Source: Roseitalea sp. MMSF_3546 (GTDB taxonomy: Bacteria > Pseudomonadota > Alphaproteobacteria > Rhizobiales > Rhizobiaceae). From it: DNA of 64,000 bases. Positions 17,804-26,422 of this stretch are shown one piece after another (position 1 is the stretch's first letter; the number at the start of each line of letters is the position of its first letter). Location of the stretch: assembly GCF_030732865.1 (NCBI RefSeq), contig NZ_JASHKB010000002.1:124001-188000 (forward strand), read 5' to 3'. The notes beneath the pieces are model-generated. The model searched no databases. It saw only the letters and a program-made list of their open reading frames with translations, and was not told the DNA's origin. The position numbers were made by a program, and so were the translations under genes.

Positions 17804-19647
17804 GCGGCACCCTCGTGCGCGCGGGTCTGAAGTTCGTGCAGGCTGCGGTAGCGGCTGTCGCTGGCCAGAAGCGCGCCGGGGCTGCCTTCCTCGACGATGC
17901 GGCCGCGTTCGAGCACGAAGATGCGGTCGGCGTGGCGCAGCGTGTTCAGCCGATGCGCGATCAGGATGGTGAGCCGGTCCTGCGCCTTCTGGCGCAGCGC
18001 GGCGAGGATCTGTTCCTCGGTGCGCGCGTCGATGGCCGCCGTCGAATCGTCGAAGATCAGGATCGGCGGCGACAGCATCAGTCCGCGGGCGATCGACAGG
18101 CGCTGGCGCTGGCCGCCGGATAGCGAGGCGCCGCGCTCGGCGAGCACGGTGCGGTAGCCCTCGGGCAGGCTGGCGATGAAGCCGTGGATCTGGGCGTCGC
18201 TGCTGGCCGCCTCGATGCGCCGGGGATCGGCCCAGGGGTCGCCATAGGCGATGTTGTTCTCGAGCGTGGTGGTGAACACGAATGCATCCTGCTGGACCAC
18301 CGTCACCGCCTTGCGCAGCGAGGCGAGGGTGACATCGCGCATATCCTGGCCGTCGATCGTGATGCGGCCCTCGGTGACGTCGTAAAAGCGCGGGACGAGC
18401 TGGGCGATGGTCGACTTGCCGCTGCCCTGGGGGCCGACAATGCCGATCGTCTCGCCGCGGCGGGCCTCGAAGCTGATCCGGGACAGGACCGGCTGATCGG
18501 GCGCGCTGGGATAGGCAAATCCGACATCGTCGAAGCGCAGCCGGCCTTCGCCCAGAACGAGCGCCGGCGCGCCGGGCGGGTCCTGCACGGCGGGCTCGAG
18601 ATCGAGCAGCCCGAACAGACGCGACCCGCAGGTCGAGGTGCGCGCAAAGGCGTTGACCAGCATGCCGAGCTGGCGCACCGGCATCTGCAGGATCGTCATG
18701 AAGGTCAGAAAGGTGGCCAGCGTGCCGAGCGTCATCTCGCCGGCGAGCACCTGGCGGCCGCCGACCCAGAGCACCAGCCCCATGGCCGTCATGAACGACA
18801 GCGTCATGATGGCGGCCGCGCCCACGCGCAGGCGCACGCGCTCATGGGCGAGGCCGAGGGCATCGACGGAGGCGCCGCGGAACTTGTTCATCTCGTGGTG
18901 CTGCGCCGCAAAGGCGCGCACCACGCGCACGCCGGCGAGGTTCTCCTCCATGACGCGCGAGAGAACGCCCAGGCGCTCCTGAAGCTCGAGCCAGGTGCGG
19001 CGCAGCCTGAGCTGGGAAAACGAGGACACGACCCCGACGACCGGCACGAAGGACAGCGCGACCAGGGCCAGAAGCGGGTCGGTCATCAGCAGCATCACCG
19101 CGCCGAAGCCGATCAGGATGAGCAGCATTACGAGCCGGATCAGGCCGGTGGCGAAGAACATGCGCACCGCTTCCAGATCGAGCATGCCCAGCGTGATCAA
19201 TTCGCCCGAATGGATGCGGTCGTGAAAGCCGAAGCTCAGCCGCTGGATCTTGTCATAGGTGCGCTGGCGCAACCGGTAGGCCAGGTGGTGGCCGACCGCC
19301 TCGGCGAGGTAGTTCTGGAACGTGGTGAAGATGCCGCGCAGGATGGACACGGCCAGAACCATCGCCGCGGTGACCGCCAGGCCGCGCCGCGCCGCCCCGG
19401 CCTCGCCGGTCAGCGTCTGCTGGGCGAAGTCGATCGCCTGGCCCAGCAGCAGCGGAACCCAGATCATCAGGGCCGAGGCGACGACGGTCGCCAGCACCGA
19501 AAACGTCGCGAGCCACGGCGTTGCCATCGCCATGCGCGTGACGCGCACGATCGTGTTCACGCCCGCCGACCAGGATACGGTGTCGGTGCGCGCCATGAGC
19601 TCGAACGTCGAATCGGAGCCTTCCGCCGAATGGGCGCGAACAGGCAC
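17800..19647 (-). CDS. ABC exporter half-transporter, degenerate-site subunit
   Basis: 615 residues from a GTG at 19647 that has AAAGGAGGT directly upstream; an ATG 51 bases further in has no such site. A transmembrane domain is followed by an NBD with Walker A GPQGSGKST (about 405-413), canonical LSGGQ (509-513), but Walker B ILIFDD, where Asp534 replaces the catalytic Glu; the switch His is present at 565. This is the TM287/LmrC-type partner. Together with the other subunit's LSMGQ it forms one impaired ATP site, leaving one consensus site. It is the first gene of a two-gene operon. Confidence 0.92.
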   Translation of the reverse strand: MPVRAHSAEGSDSTFELMARTDTVSWSAGVNTIVRVTRMAMATPWLATFSVLATVVASALMIWVPLLLGQAIDFAQQTLTGEAGAARRGLAVTAAMVLAVSILRGIFTTFQNYLAEAVGHHLAYRLRQRTYDKIQRLSFGFHDRIHSGELITLGMLDLEAVRMFFATGLIRLVMLLILIGFGAVMLLMTDPLLALVALSFVPVVGVVSSFSQLRLRRTWLELQERLGVLSRVMEENLAGVRVVRAFAAQHHEMNKFRGASVDALGLAHERVRLRVGAAAIMTLSFMTAMGLVLWVGGRQVLAGEMTLGTLATFLTFMTILQMPVRQLGMLVNAFARTSTCGSRLFGLLDLEPAVQDPPGAPALVLGEGRLRFDDVGFAYPSAPDQPVLSRISFEARRGETIGIVGPQGSGKSTIAQLVPRFYDVTEGRITIDGQDMRDVTLASLRKAVTVVQQDAFVFTTTLENNIAYGDPWADPRRIEAASSDAQIHGFIASLPEGYRTVLAERGASLSGGQRQRLSIARGLMLSPPILIFDDSTAAIDARTEEQILAALRQKAQDRLTILIAHRLNTLRHADRIFVLERGRIVEEGSPGALLASDSRYRSLHELQTRAHEGAA

Positions 19648-19689
19648 TGGACCTCCTTTGCCGGCATCGCCGGCGACGGGGTGGATAGC

Positions 19690-19708
19690 GCCCCGCGCCG
19701 GGCGGGGC
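19690..19708 (-). terminator. GC hairpin after the M20 peptidase gene
   Basis: GCCCCGC at 19690-19696 pairs with GCGGGGC at 19702-19708, 26 bp past the stop of the leftward M20 gene and before the ABC exporter start. There is no T-run. It probably marks the end of the long leftward catabolic operon. Confidence 0.4.
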
Positions 19709-19733
19709 AAGGGCATCGGCGCCGATCGGCGGC

Positions 19734-21095
19734 TCACCGCCGGCCGAAATGCTCCATGATCGCGGCGGCATATTTGATGCCGGAGATGTAGCGCGCGATC
19801 TCGATGTTCTCGTCGGGTGCGTGCAGGTTCGCGCCGGTATTGGCAAAGCCGGTCAGCACGCACGGTATCCACACATGGCGCAGGATCGCGCCCTCGGCGG
19901 AGACGCCGTTGACCACGGGCAGTTCGCCGTAGACTTCGGTGGCCGCGGCGATGATCGCCTGGCTGATATCCTCCCTCACGGAGATCTTGTAGGGCGGCTC
20001 GGCGCCGTCGAAGGCCCTGACCTCGATGTGGCCGAAGCCGTGCTTTTCAAGATGCGCCTTCAGCCTGGCGATCGCCCTGTCGGGCTGGATGTTCGGGATC
20101 AGCCGGAAGTCGAGCCTGGCGCGCGCCTCGTTGGGCACGATCGTCTTGGTGCCCGGGCCGGTATAGCCGGCAATGATGCCCTGGATGTTGGCGGTGGGCT
20201 CGTAGGTGCGCGCGCGGATCGCGTCGATGCCGTCGCGGCCGAGTGCGAAGCTGTCGATGCCCCATTCTTCGCGCATGGCGTCGAGATCGACCCGGCCCGC
20301 CTTCTCGACGAGCTGGCGCTCGTCTTCCGCGTCGAGCTGCCAGATGCCTTCGTCCCAGTCCTCGATCAGGATGCGGCGGTTCCGGTCGAGAATGGTCGAC
20401 AGCGCCCAGACCAGCTCCCAGACCGGGGCCGGGGCGAGGGGGAAATTGAGCGAGTGGATGTCGGCATTGGCGCCGCGCGCGATCAGCTCGACGAACAGCA
20501 CCGATTTCAGCCCGAGCGAGACGTCGGGGACATCGGTGCCCGCCTCGACCGAGCCGTCCAGGCAATGCATGCCGTCGGCCTCGAGCATGGCCTTGTTGCG
20601 CTCGGCCCAGGGCCCGAGATTGGGCGAGCCGATCTCCTCTTCGCCCTCGATCAGGAACTTGAGGTTGACCGGAACCTCGCCGCGCACGGCCAAGAACGCC
20701 TTGGCCGCCTTGTTGAAGGCGAGAACGCCGGACTTGTTGTCGGTGGCGCCGCGGCCATACAGGAAGCCGTCGACGACCGCGCCGGACCACGGCCCGCCAT
20801 GGGTCCAGGCCTCGATCGGCTCGGGCGGCTGCACGTCGTAATGGGAATAGCACAGGATCGTCTTGGCCGGCCGCTTCGCCTGAAGATGGCCGAAGACGAC
20901 CGGCGGGCCGTCGGGCAGCGGGTGAAGGTCGGCCGGCAGGCCGTCGCGATGCATCATGTCGCGCACGAGCGCGGCGCACTCCTCAAGGCCGACATTCTGC
21001 GCCGAGATGGAGGGCTGGCGCACCAGCGTCTGCAGATCGGCGATGCACTCGTCGGCGTGGGCGTCGATCCAGTCGTAGACGGCTTGCATGCTCAT
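19734..21095 (-). CDS. M20-family metallopeptidase (dipeptidase)
   Basis: 453 residues. Metal and catalytic motifs of the M20 family are present: CYSHYDVQPP (His and the following Asp), GRGATDNKSG (bridging Asp), FLIEGEEEIGSPN (general-base Glu plus ligand Glu) and a C-terminal GANLHAPDENI His. The long form with an inserted dimerisation domain resembles CNDP/PepV-like dipeptidases and acyl-amino-acid hydrolases. It is the last gene of the leftward arm; its ATG overlaps the SDR stop (ATGA). Position and family suggest it cleaves the final amide or dipeptide product. Confidence 0.92.
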   Translation of the reverse strand: MSMQAVYDWIDAHADECIADLQTLVRQPSISAQNVGLEECAALVRDMMHRDGLPADLHPLPDGPPVVFGHLQAKRPAKTILCYSHYDVQPPEPIEAWTHGGPWSGAVVDGFLYGRGATDNKSGVLAFNKAAKAFLAVRGEVPVNLKFLIEGEEEIGSPNLGPWAERNKAMLEADGMHCLDGSVEAGTDVPDVSLGLKSVLFVELIARGANADIHSLNFPLAPAPVWELVWALSTILDRNRRILIEDWDEGIWQLDAEDERQLVEKAGRVDLDAMREEWGIDSFALGRDGIDAIRARTYEPTANIQGIIAGYTGPGTKTIVPNEARARLDFRLIPNIQPDRAIARLKAHLEKHGFGHIEVRAFDGAEPPYKISVREDISQAIIAAATEVYGELPVVNGVSAEGAILRHVWIPCVLTGFANTGANLHAPDENIEIARYISGIKYAAAIMEHFGRR

Positions 21096-21799
21096 GAGGC
21101 GGCATCCTTGTTGGTCAATTGCCAGGCATCGAGCCGCTGGCCCGACAGATGGGCGGGACGGGTGTCGGAAAGCCAGGCGAAGGCGGGCGCGAGCCGGATC
21201 GGATCGACCCAGCGGGCGCGCAGTTCGGGCGGGTAGGTGGTCTCGGACATGGGCGTGTGCATGTACATGCCCGGCGTGACGGTGACCGAGACGATGCCGT
21301 GATCGGCGCCCTCGAGCGCCAGGCACTTGGAAAATCCTTCCAGCGCGTGCTTGGCGGCGCAATAGGCGGTCTCGCCGGCAAAGCCCTCGATGCCCGAGCG
21401 CGAGGACACGAAGACCAGCATGCCGCCGCGTTCGGCCATGGTCGGCCACAGGGCGCGGGTGAGCTGGAAGCCGGCCTGAATGCCGACATTCATGGTCGCC
21501 TGGAAGCCCGGCAAGTCGACCGCCTGGATGGGCTGAACGCGCAGGATCGCCGCATTGTGGATCAGCGTGTCGACCGGACCGGTCACCAGTTCGGCGATGG
21601 CGCGCTCGGTGCCCTCGGCGTCGGCAAGATCGGCGACGCAGCCGGCCGCGTCGGGGCAGTCGGCGAGCGTGCGCGCCAGGCCCTGCCCATCGCGGTCGAT
21701 CAGCAGCAGCCGGTCGCCGCGCGCGGCGAGATGGCGGGCGATCGCCGCGCCGAGCCCCTGGGCGGCGCCGGTCACGAGCACGGTGCGCGCGTTACGCAT
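21092..21799 (-). CDS. SDR-family NAD(P)-dependent oxidoreductase
   Basis: 235 residues from the ATG at 21799. A classical short-chain dehydrogenase: nucleotide motif TGAAQGLGAAIARHL, NNAG-equivalent HNAAIL, catalytic Ser in VFVSSRSG and YCAAK (Tyr-x-x-x-Lys), then VTPGMY. The acidic LIDRD after the second strand favours NAD(H). It overlaps the oxidoreductase upstream by 8 bp and the M20 gene downstream by 4 bp, so it is part of the same transcript. The substrate is unknown. Confidence 0.9.
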   Translation of the reverse strand: MRNARTVLVTGAAQGLGAAIARHLAARGDRLLLIDRDGQGLARTLADCPDAAGCVADLADAEGTERAIAELVTGPVDTLIHNAAILRVQPIQAVDLPGFQATMNVGIQAGFQLTRALWPTMAERGGMLVFVSSRSGIEGFAGETAYCAAKHALEGFSKCLALEGADHGIVSVTVTPGMYMHTPMSETTYPPELRARWVDPIRLAPAFAWLSDTRPAHLSGQRLDAWQLTNKDAAS

Positions 21800-22868
21800 G
21801 GACGTCGTCCGGCCGCACCCAGCGTCGTTCGGCTCCCGAAACGCGCACCGCGTCGAGCACCTTCTGATTGGCCAGCCCGTCGGCGAAGGTCGCCCCGCGC
21901 GCCAGCGGCCGGCCCCCGTCGATCGCGGCGGCGAGTTCGCGCATGACCGAGACGACCGAGACGTTCCAGATGCCCGGATTGACGCCGTCGAGATCGGCAT
22001 TGGGGTCGGTGACGGAGATGTCCTTGAAGCCCTGCCCGGCCCTTGCGAACCACAGCTTCTCGTCGCCATTGTCGAGGGTGATGGTGCCCTTGGAGCCGAA
22101 AATCTGGGTCGCGTTGCCGATATTGTGGGCGGCGACGCCGGACATGAAGACCTGGGCGATGGAGCCCGAGGCCATTTCGAGGGCGAACCAGGCAAGGTCG
22201 TCGGCGGTCGCCATCCAGGGCTCGCCGGTGGTCCTGTCGCGGCGCTCGGCAATGACGGTCGGCGCGGCGCCGGTGACCCAGGCGACCTCGCCCAGCCACC
22301 AGCGCAGCAGGTCGACCTGGTGGCTGCCATTGGCGCCGAGCCGGCCGCCGCCCTGGTCGGCAAGGCTCCACCAGTCGCCCTTGGGCCGGCCGGCGGGATC
22401 GGACCAGCTAGCGCCGATATTGGCGATGTTGACGTGGCGGATCTCGCCCAGTTCGCCTTCGGCGATCATCTGCCTGATGCGGGCGCGGTTGGGATTGAAG
22501 CGCAGTTCGTGATCGATCATGTGGATGCGGCCCGCCGCCTCGGCTGCCGATAGCATCCGCGCGGCTTCGGCCGCATTCATCGCGGTGGGCTTTTCGCACA
22601 GCACATGGGCGCCCGCCTCGATGGCCGCCAGCGTCTGCGGGGCATGCAGCACGGTGGGCGTTGCAATGCACACCAGATCGACCCGGTGGGCGTCGAGCAT
22701 GGCCCGCCAGTCGTCATGGGCGTGCGGCACGCCGAAGGCGTCGGCGGCCGATTGCGCGCTTTCGAGCCGGCCCGAGGCGATGGCCACCACCTCGGCGCCC
22801 TCGACATGGGCGAGCGCGGGCAGATAGGCGGCACGGGCGAAGCTTGCGCCGATGATCGCGACCTTCAT
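21792..22868 (-). CDS. Gfo/Idh/MocA-family oxidoreductase
   Basis: 358 residues from MKVAIIGASFARAAYLPAL. The N-terminal Rossmann domain has IGASF in place of the usual GxGxxG and the family EKP motif (LCEKPTAMN), in which Lys contributes to catalysis. The C-terminal alpha/beta domain contains GGRLGANGSHQVDLLRWWLG with the usual His. Members oxidise or reduce sugars, inositols or amino-linked opine-like compounds using NAD(P). It sits between the transporter permeases and the SDR and overlaps the SDR by 8 bp. It is one of two such genes in this operon. Confidence 0.9.
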   Translation of the reverse strand: MKVAIIGASFARAAYLPALAHVEGAEVVAIASGRLESAQSAADAFGVPHAHDDWRAMLDAHRVDLVCIATPTVLHAPQTLAAIEAGAHVLCEKPTAMNAAEAARMLSAAEAAGRIHMIDHELRFNPNRARIRQMIAEGELGEIRHVNIANIGASWSDPAGRPKGDWWSLADQGGGRLGANGSHQVDLLRWWLGEVAWVTGAAPTVIAERRDRTTGEPWMATADDLAWFALEMASGSIAQVFMSGVAAHNIGNATQIFGSKGTITLDNGDEKLWFARAGQGFKDISVTDPNADLDGVNPGIWNVSVVSVMRELAAAIDGGRPLARGATFADGLANQKVLDAVRVSGAERRWVRPDDVHA

Positions 22869-22876
22869 GGTTCGTC

Positions 22877-23815
22877 TTATCCTCTCTCCTTGAGCCGCGG
22901 ATCGAGGAAATCGCGCAGCCAGTCTCCGATGATGTTGAAGCTCAGCACGGTGAGCACGATGGCAAGGCCGGGGAACACCGCCAGCCACCATTTGTTGGCG
23001 ATGAGCTGTTCGCGGCTTTCGGCCAGCATCGAGCCCCAGGTCGGCACTTCGGGCGGCACGCCCAGGCCCAGGAAGGACAGCGCCGCCTCGGCCAGGATCA
23101 CGCTCGCCACGTTGAACGAGGCGATCACGGTCAGCGGGGCGACGATGTTGGGCAGGATTGTGCGAAAGATGATCGAGGTGGTGCTGTCGCCGAGCGCCCG
23201 GGCCGCCTCGACGAACTCCTTTTCGCGCAGCGACAGGGTCTGGGCGCGCACGATGCGCGCATAGGTCACCCACTGGCCGATGCCGAGCACCAGGATCAGA
23301 TTGACCACGCCCGGCCCGAGCACGACCAGGAACATGATCGCCAGCAGGATGAAGGGGAAGGCGAGCTGGATGTCGCCCAGCCGCATGAAGACATCGTCGA
23401 TGCGGCCGCCGAAATAGCCCGCGACCAGCCCGGCCACCGTGCCGATGGCGCCGCCCACGAAGATCGCGCACACGCCGACCAGAAGCGAGATGCGCGCGCC
23501 ATAAAGAAGGCGCGAGAGCACGTCGCGGCCGAGCGCGTCCGAGCCCAGCCAGAAGGTGGCGCCGCGCGGGCCCTCGGCCATGGGCTCGGCCAGGCGCAGC
23601 ATGATGTTCTGCCGGTTGGGATCGAGCGGAGCCAGCAGCGGGCCGAAGATCGCCACGATCAGCACGGCGCCGAGCACGACAAGCGCCAGCACCGGCCATT
23701 TGGCCGCGACCATGCTGCGCACGGCGCGTTTGAGTTCGCGGCGGAAATTGGATTCGCGCTGCGGCGAAAGGGTGGTCAGACCATCGGATGCCATGTCGGT
23801 CATGGGCTCGCTCAC
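22877..23815 (-). CDS. peptide/opine-type ABC transporter permease (DppC-like)
   Basis: 312 residues from a GTG at 23815 whose GTGA overlaps the upstream permease stop; an ATG at 23803 is the alternative. A cytoplasmic N-terminus precedes the first helix, then WLGSDALGRDVLSRLLYGAR, the DppC/OppC fingerprint, and the EAA loop EAARALGDSTTSIIFRTILPN that contacts the ATPase. With the DppB-like subunit it forms the membrane pore. The matching ATPases are not next to it but at 44328-46309, in the rightward operon. Confidence 0.92.
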   Translation of the reverse strand: MSEPMTDMASDGLTTLSPQRESNFRRELKRAVRSMVAAKWPVLALVVLGAVLIVAIFGPLLAPLDPNRQNIMLRLAEPMAEGPRGATFWLGSDALGRDVLSRLLYGARISLLVGVCAIFVGGAIGTVAGLVAGYFGGRIDDVFMRLGDIQLAFPFILLAIMFLVVLGPGVVNLILVLGIGQWVTYARIVRAQTLSLREKEFVEAARALGDSTTSIIFRTILPNIVAPLTVIASFNVASVILAEAALSFLGLGVPPEVPTWGSMLAESREQLIANKWWLAVFPGLAIVLTVLSFNIIGDWLRDFLDPRLKERG

Positions 23816-24786
23816 AGTTTCACGCGCGGGTCGATGCGCGCATAGACGAGATCGACGACGAGGTTGAGGACGATGAAGATCACCGACAGGACGATGACCG
23901 AGGCCTGCACCAGCGGAATGTCGCGCTGGTTGATGGCGTTGAAGACGAGCCGGCCGATGCCCGGATAGCTGAACACCGTCTCGATGACGACGACGCCGCC
24001 CAGCAGGAAGCCGAATTCGAGCCCGATCATGGTGACCACCGGCAGCCAGGCATTGCGCAGGGCGTGGTGGGTGATGACGGCGTATTCGGAGATGCCCTTG
24101 GAGCGGGCGGTGCGCACATAGTCCTGGCCGAGCACTTCGAGCATGGACGAGCGCACGAGGCGCGCATTGCGCGACAGCGAATAGAAGGCCACGGCCACGC
24201 CGGGCAGGATCAGATAGTAGATCGTCTGCGGCAGGTTGGTGAAGGCGGTGACGAAATCGCCGCGCAGCAGCGGCATCAGGAAGGGCACGTGCCCGGAAAT
24301 CGGCAGCCAGCCCAGATAGAGCCCGAAGAACAGGATCATCATGATGCCGAGCCAGAAATTGGGGACGGACTGGCCGAACATGGCCATGGTCATGATCGAG
24401 CCGTCGACGGCGGTGCCGCGGTAGAGCGCGGCGAACACGCCGAAGGGGATCGCCAGCACGATGGCGAACAGCATGGCGAAGATCGTCAGTTCGATCGTTG
24501 CGGGCAGCGCGCCCAGCACGATTTCCATGGCCGGCTGGCGGTAGCTGAGCGAGTTGCCGAAATCGCCTTGCGCCACGTTGCCCAGATAGGTCAGGTACTG
24601 GATGTGCAGCGGCTGGTCGAAGCCCAGCGCCCGGCGCACCATGGCGATCTCTTCGTCGGTGGCCCGCTCGGAAACGAACAGATAGGTCGGATCGCCGCCG
24701 ATCTGCAGCGCGATGAAGCTGATCAGCGTCACGCCCAGGATCACGATGACGCTTTGCAGCAGCCGTCTGACGATGAAGGTCCACAT
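23812..24786 (-). CDS. peptide/opine-type ABC transporter permease (DppB-like)
   Basis: 324 residues. MWTFIVRRLLQSVIVILGVTL is the typical DppB/OppB first helix, followed by FGNSLSYRQPAMEIV, six helices in all, and an EAA-type loop (DYVRTARSKGISEYAVITHHALRNA). It lies 73 bp downstream of the binding-protein gene with a stem-loop in the gap, and overlaps the DppC-like gene by 4 bp. Confidence 0.93.
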   Translation of the reverse strand: MWTFIVRRLLQSVIVILGVTLISFIALQIGGDPTYLFVSERATDEEIAMVRRALGFDQPLHIQYLTYLGNVAQGDFGNSLSYRQPAMEIVLGALPATIELTIFAMLFAIVLAIPFGVFAALYRGTAVDGSIMTMAMFGQSVPNFWLGIMMILFFGLYLGWLPISGHVPFLMPLLRGDFVTAFTNLPQTIYYLILPGVAVAFYSLSRNARLVRSSMLEVLGQDYVRTARSKGISEYAVITHHALRNAWLPVVTMIGLEFGFLLGGVVVIETVFSYPGIGRLVFNAINQRDIPLVQASVIVLSVIFIVLNLVVDLVYARIDPRVKL

Positions 24787-24813
24787 GCGGGCGGTGTCCT
24801 TGAATCGGGCAAT

Positions 24814-24844
24814 GGCCGCCGCGCGTTGATGGCGCGCGACGGCC
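24814..24844 (-). other. intercistronic stem-loop after the binding-protein gene
   Basis: GGCCGCCGCGCG (24814-24825) and CGCGCGACGGCC (24833-24844) pair over 11 of 12 positions with a 7-base loop, between the solute-binding-protein stop and the permease start. Such hairpins commonly protect binding-protein mRNA and reduce expression of downstream permeases. There is no T-run, so read-through is expected. Confidence 0.55.
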
Positions 24845-24859
24845 GTGGTTGCGGTCGGG

Positions 24860-26422
24860 TCAGTTCAGGCCGGTGTCGAAGAGATAGACCTTCTCGTCGG
24901 GACGGGCCTCGAAGTCGACACGGTCCGACACGCCGTAGAAGTCGGGCTGGAAGTAAAGGTGCAGCCAGGGGCCGTCCTCGTAGAACACCTCGAGCATCTC
25001 GTTGACGATCTGCCGGGTTTCTTCCTCGGTCTCGGCGTTGGCGATGTCCTCCCAGCGGTCGAACCAGCGCGGGTCGTCCCAATGGGTGTAGTTGGTGCCC
25101 GAATCGACGCGGGCGAGGTCGGTCATGTCGTAGAGCGGCGACCACAGCGCACCGCCCGAACCGATGAAGTAGAGCGGTCCGGCCGCCCGCTGGCGGATGA
25201 GCGGGATATAGACGCTCGCCCACTCCATGATGTCGACCTCGACGTCGAGCCCGACGTCCTCGAGATACTGGGCGATGGCCAGAACGACGTTGCGGTCGTT
25301 CAGATAGCGGCCCTGGCCCGCCTGAAGGCGGATCTCGAACCGCACGCCGTCCTCGCCGCGCGGCCAGCCGGCCTCGTCGAGCAGCCGCTCGGCGGTCTCG
25401 GGATCGTAGGGATAGGGCTCGATGTCAGGATGCGCGTTCGGCGGATTGACGATGCCGGTCATGCGCTCGCACTCGAAGTTGAGCAACTGCTTGCAGATGG
25501 ACGGAACGTCGACCGCATATTGCAGGGCGCGGCGCACGGCCGGGTCCTGGATCGCGTCGCCGCCGGGCATCTGGGCGAACTCGTCGGACAGGTTGAAGCC
25601 GACATACATGCGGCGCGTGCCCTGGACTGCCTGCACCTCGGCACCGCCCGAATTGTTGATCGCATCGATCTGGTCGGGGGCGACGTTGGTGATGATGTCG
25701 ACATTGCCGGCGATCAGTTCGGCCGTGCGGGTCGAGGCCTCGGGAATGATGCGCCAGACGATCCGCTCCATGTTGGCCGGGCTGTTGGGGTCGTCGACCT
25801 TCTCGAGCACCACCTGCGAGCCGCGATCCCAGGAGGCGAGCCTGTAGGGTCCCGAGCCGATCGGATTGGCCGAGGCCTCGTCGAGCGACATCGCCTCGTA
25901 GCTGTCCTTGCAGTGGATGAACACTTCGGCGATCAGGCCGAAGGCGATCGGGTTCTTGCGCTCGATGTTGATCTGCACGCGCTGCTCGTCGAGCGCCTCG
26001 GCGCTGTCGAAGCCGATCGAGGAGAACACGAAGCCGGGCGTGTTGCCGGTGAAGTTGTTCGCCGGATCGGCGGCACGGTTGAAGCTGTAGGCCGCGTCCT
26101 CGGCGGTCAGCGCCTCGCCGTCATGGCAGGTCAGGCCCTCGCGCAGCGTGTAGACATAGGCCAGCCCGTCATCGGAGATCTGCAAATCCTCGGCCAGGTC
26201 GGGCTGCACGTCGCCATCGCCCGAAATGGTGTAGAGCGTGCCGAAGATGTGGCGGGCGATGTTGGAGTTGTCGCGCGAGGAGATGTTGGCGGGCTCGAAG
26301 GTGGTGATGTCGGCACTGAGCCCGACGACGAGCGTGTTCTCGTCGGGCTGCTGTGCCAATGCCGTGGAGCAGAGCAGAAGGCCTGTGGCCCCCGCCGCTG
26401 CCAAGGTTCCCAAACGTCTCAT
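24860..26422 (-). CDS. ABC transporter substrate-binding protein, family 5 (peptide/opine type)
   Basis: 520 residues. Signal peptide MRRLGTLAAAGATGLLLC... with a likely cleavage after STALA. The mature protein has the SBP_bac_5 pattern: PDLAEDLQISDDGLAYVYTLREGL, GPYRLASWDRGS, DPAVRRALQYAVD and an aromatic C-terminal lobe. It captures solute in the periplasm; family members bind oligopeptides, dipeptides, opines, nickel chelates or oligosaccharides. AAAGGA lies upstream of the ATG. Its start overlaps the stop of the preceding Gfo/Idh gene by 4 bp. Confidence 0.93.
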   Translation of the reverse strand: MRRLGTLAAAGATGLLLCSTALAQQPDENTLVVGLSADITTFEPANISSRDNSNIARHIFGTLYTISGDGDVQPDLAEDLQISDDGLAYVYTLREGLTCHDGEALTAEDAAYSFNRAADPANNFTGNTPGFVFSSIGFDSAEALDEQRVQINIERKNPIAFGLIAEVFIHCKDSYEAMSLDEASANPIGSGPYRLASWDRGSQVVLEKVDDPNSPANMERIVWRIIPEASTRTAELIAGNVDIITNVAPDQIDAINNSGGAEVQAVQGTRRMYVGFNLSDEFAQMPGGDAIQDPAVRRALQYAVDVPSICKQLLNFECERMTGIVNPPNAHPDIEPYPYDPETAERLLDEAGWPRGEDGVRFEIRLQAGQGRYLNDRNVVLAIAQYLEDVGLDVEVDIMEWASVYIPLIRQRAAGPLYFIGSGGALWSPLYDMTDLARVDSGTNYTHWDDPRWFDRWEDIANAETEEETRQIVNEMLEVFYEDGPWLHLYFQPDFYGVSDRVDFEARPDEKVYLFDTGLN

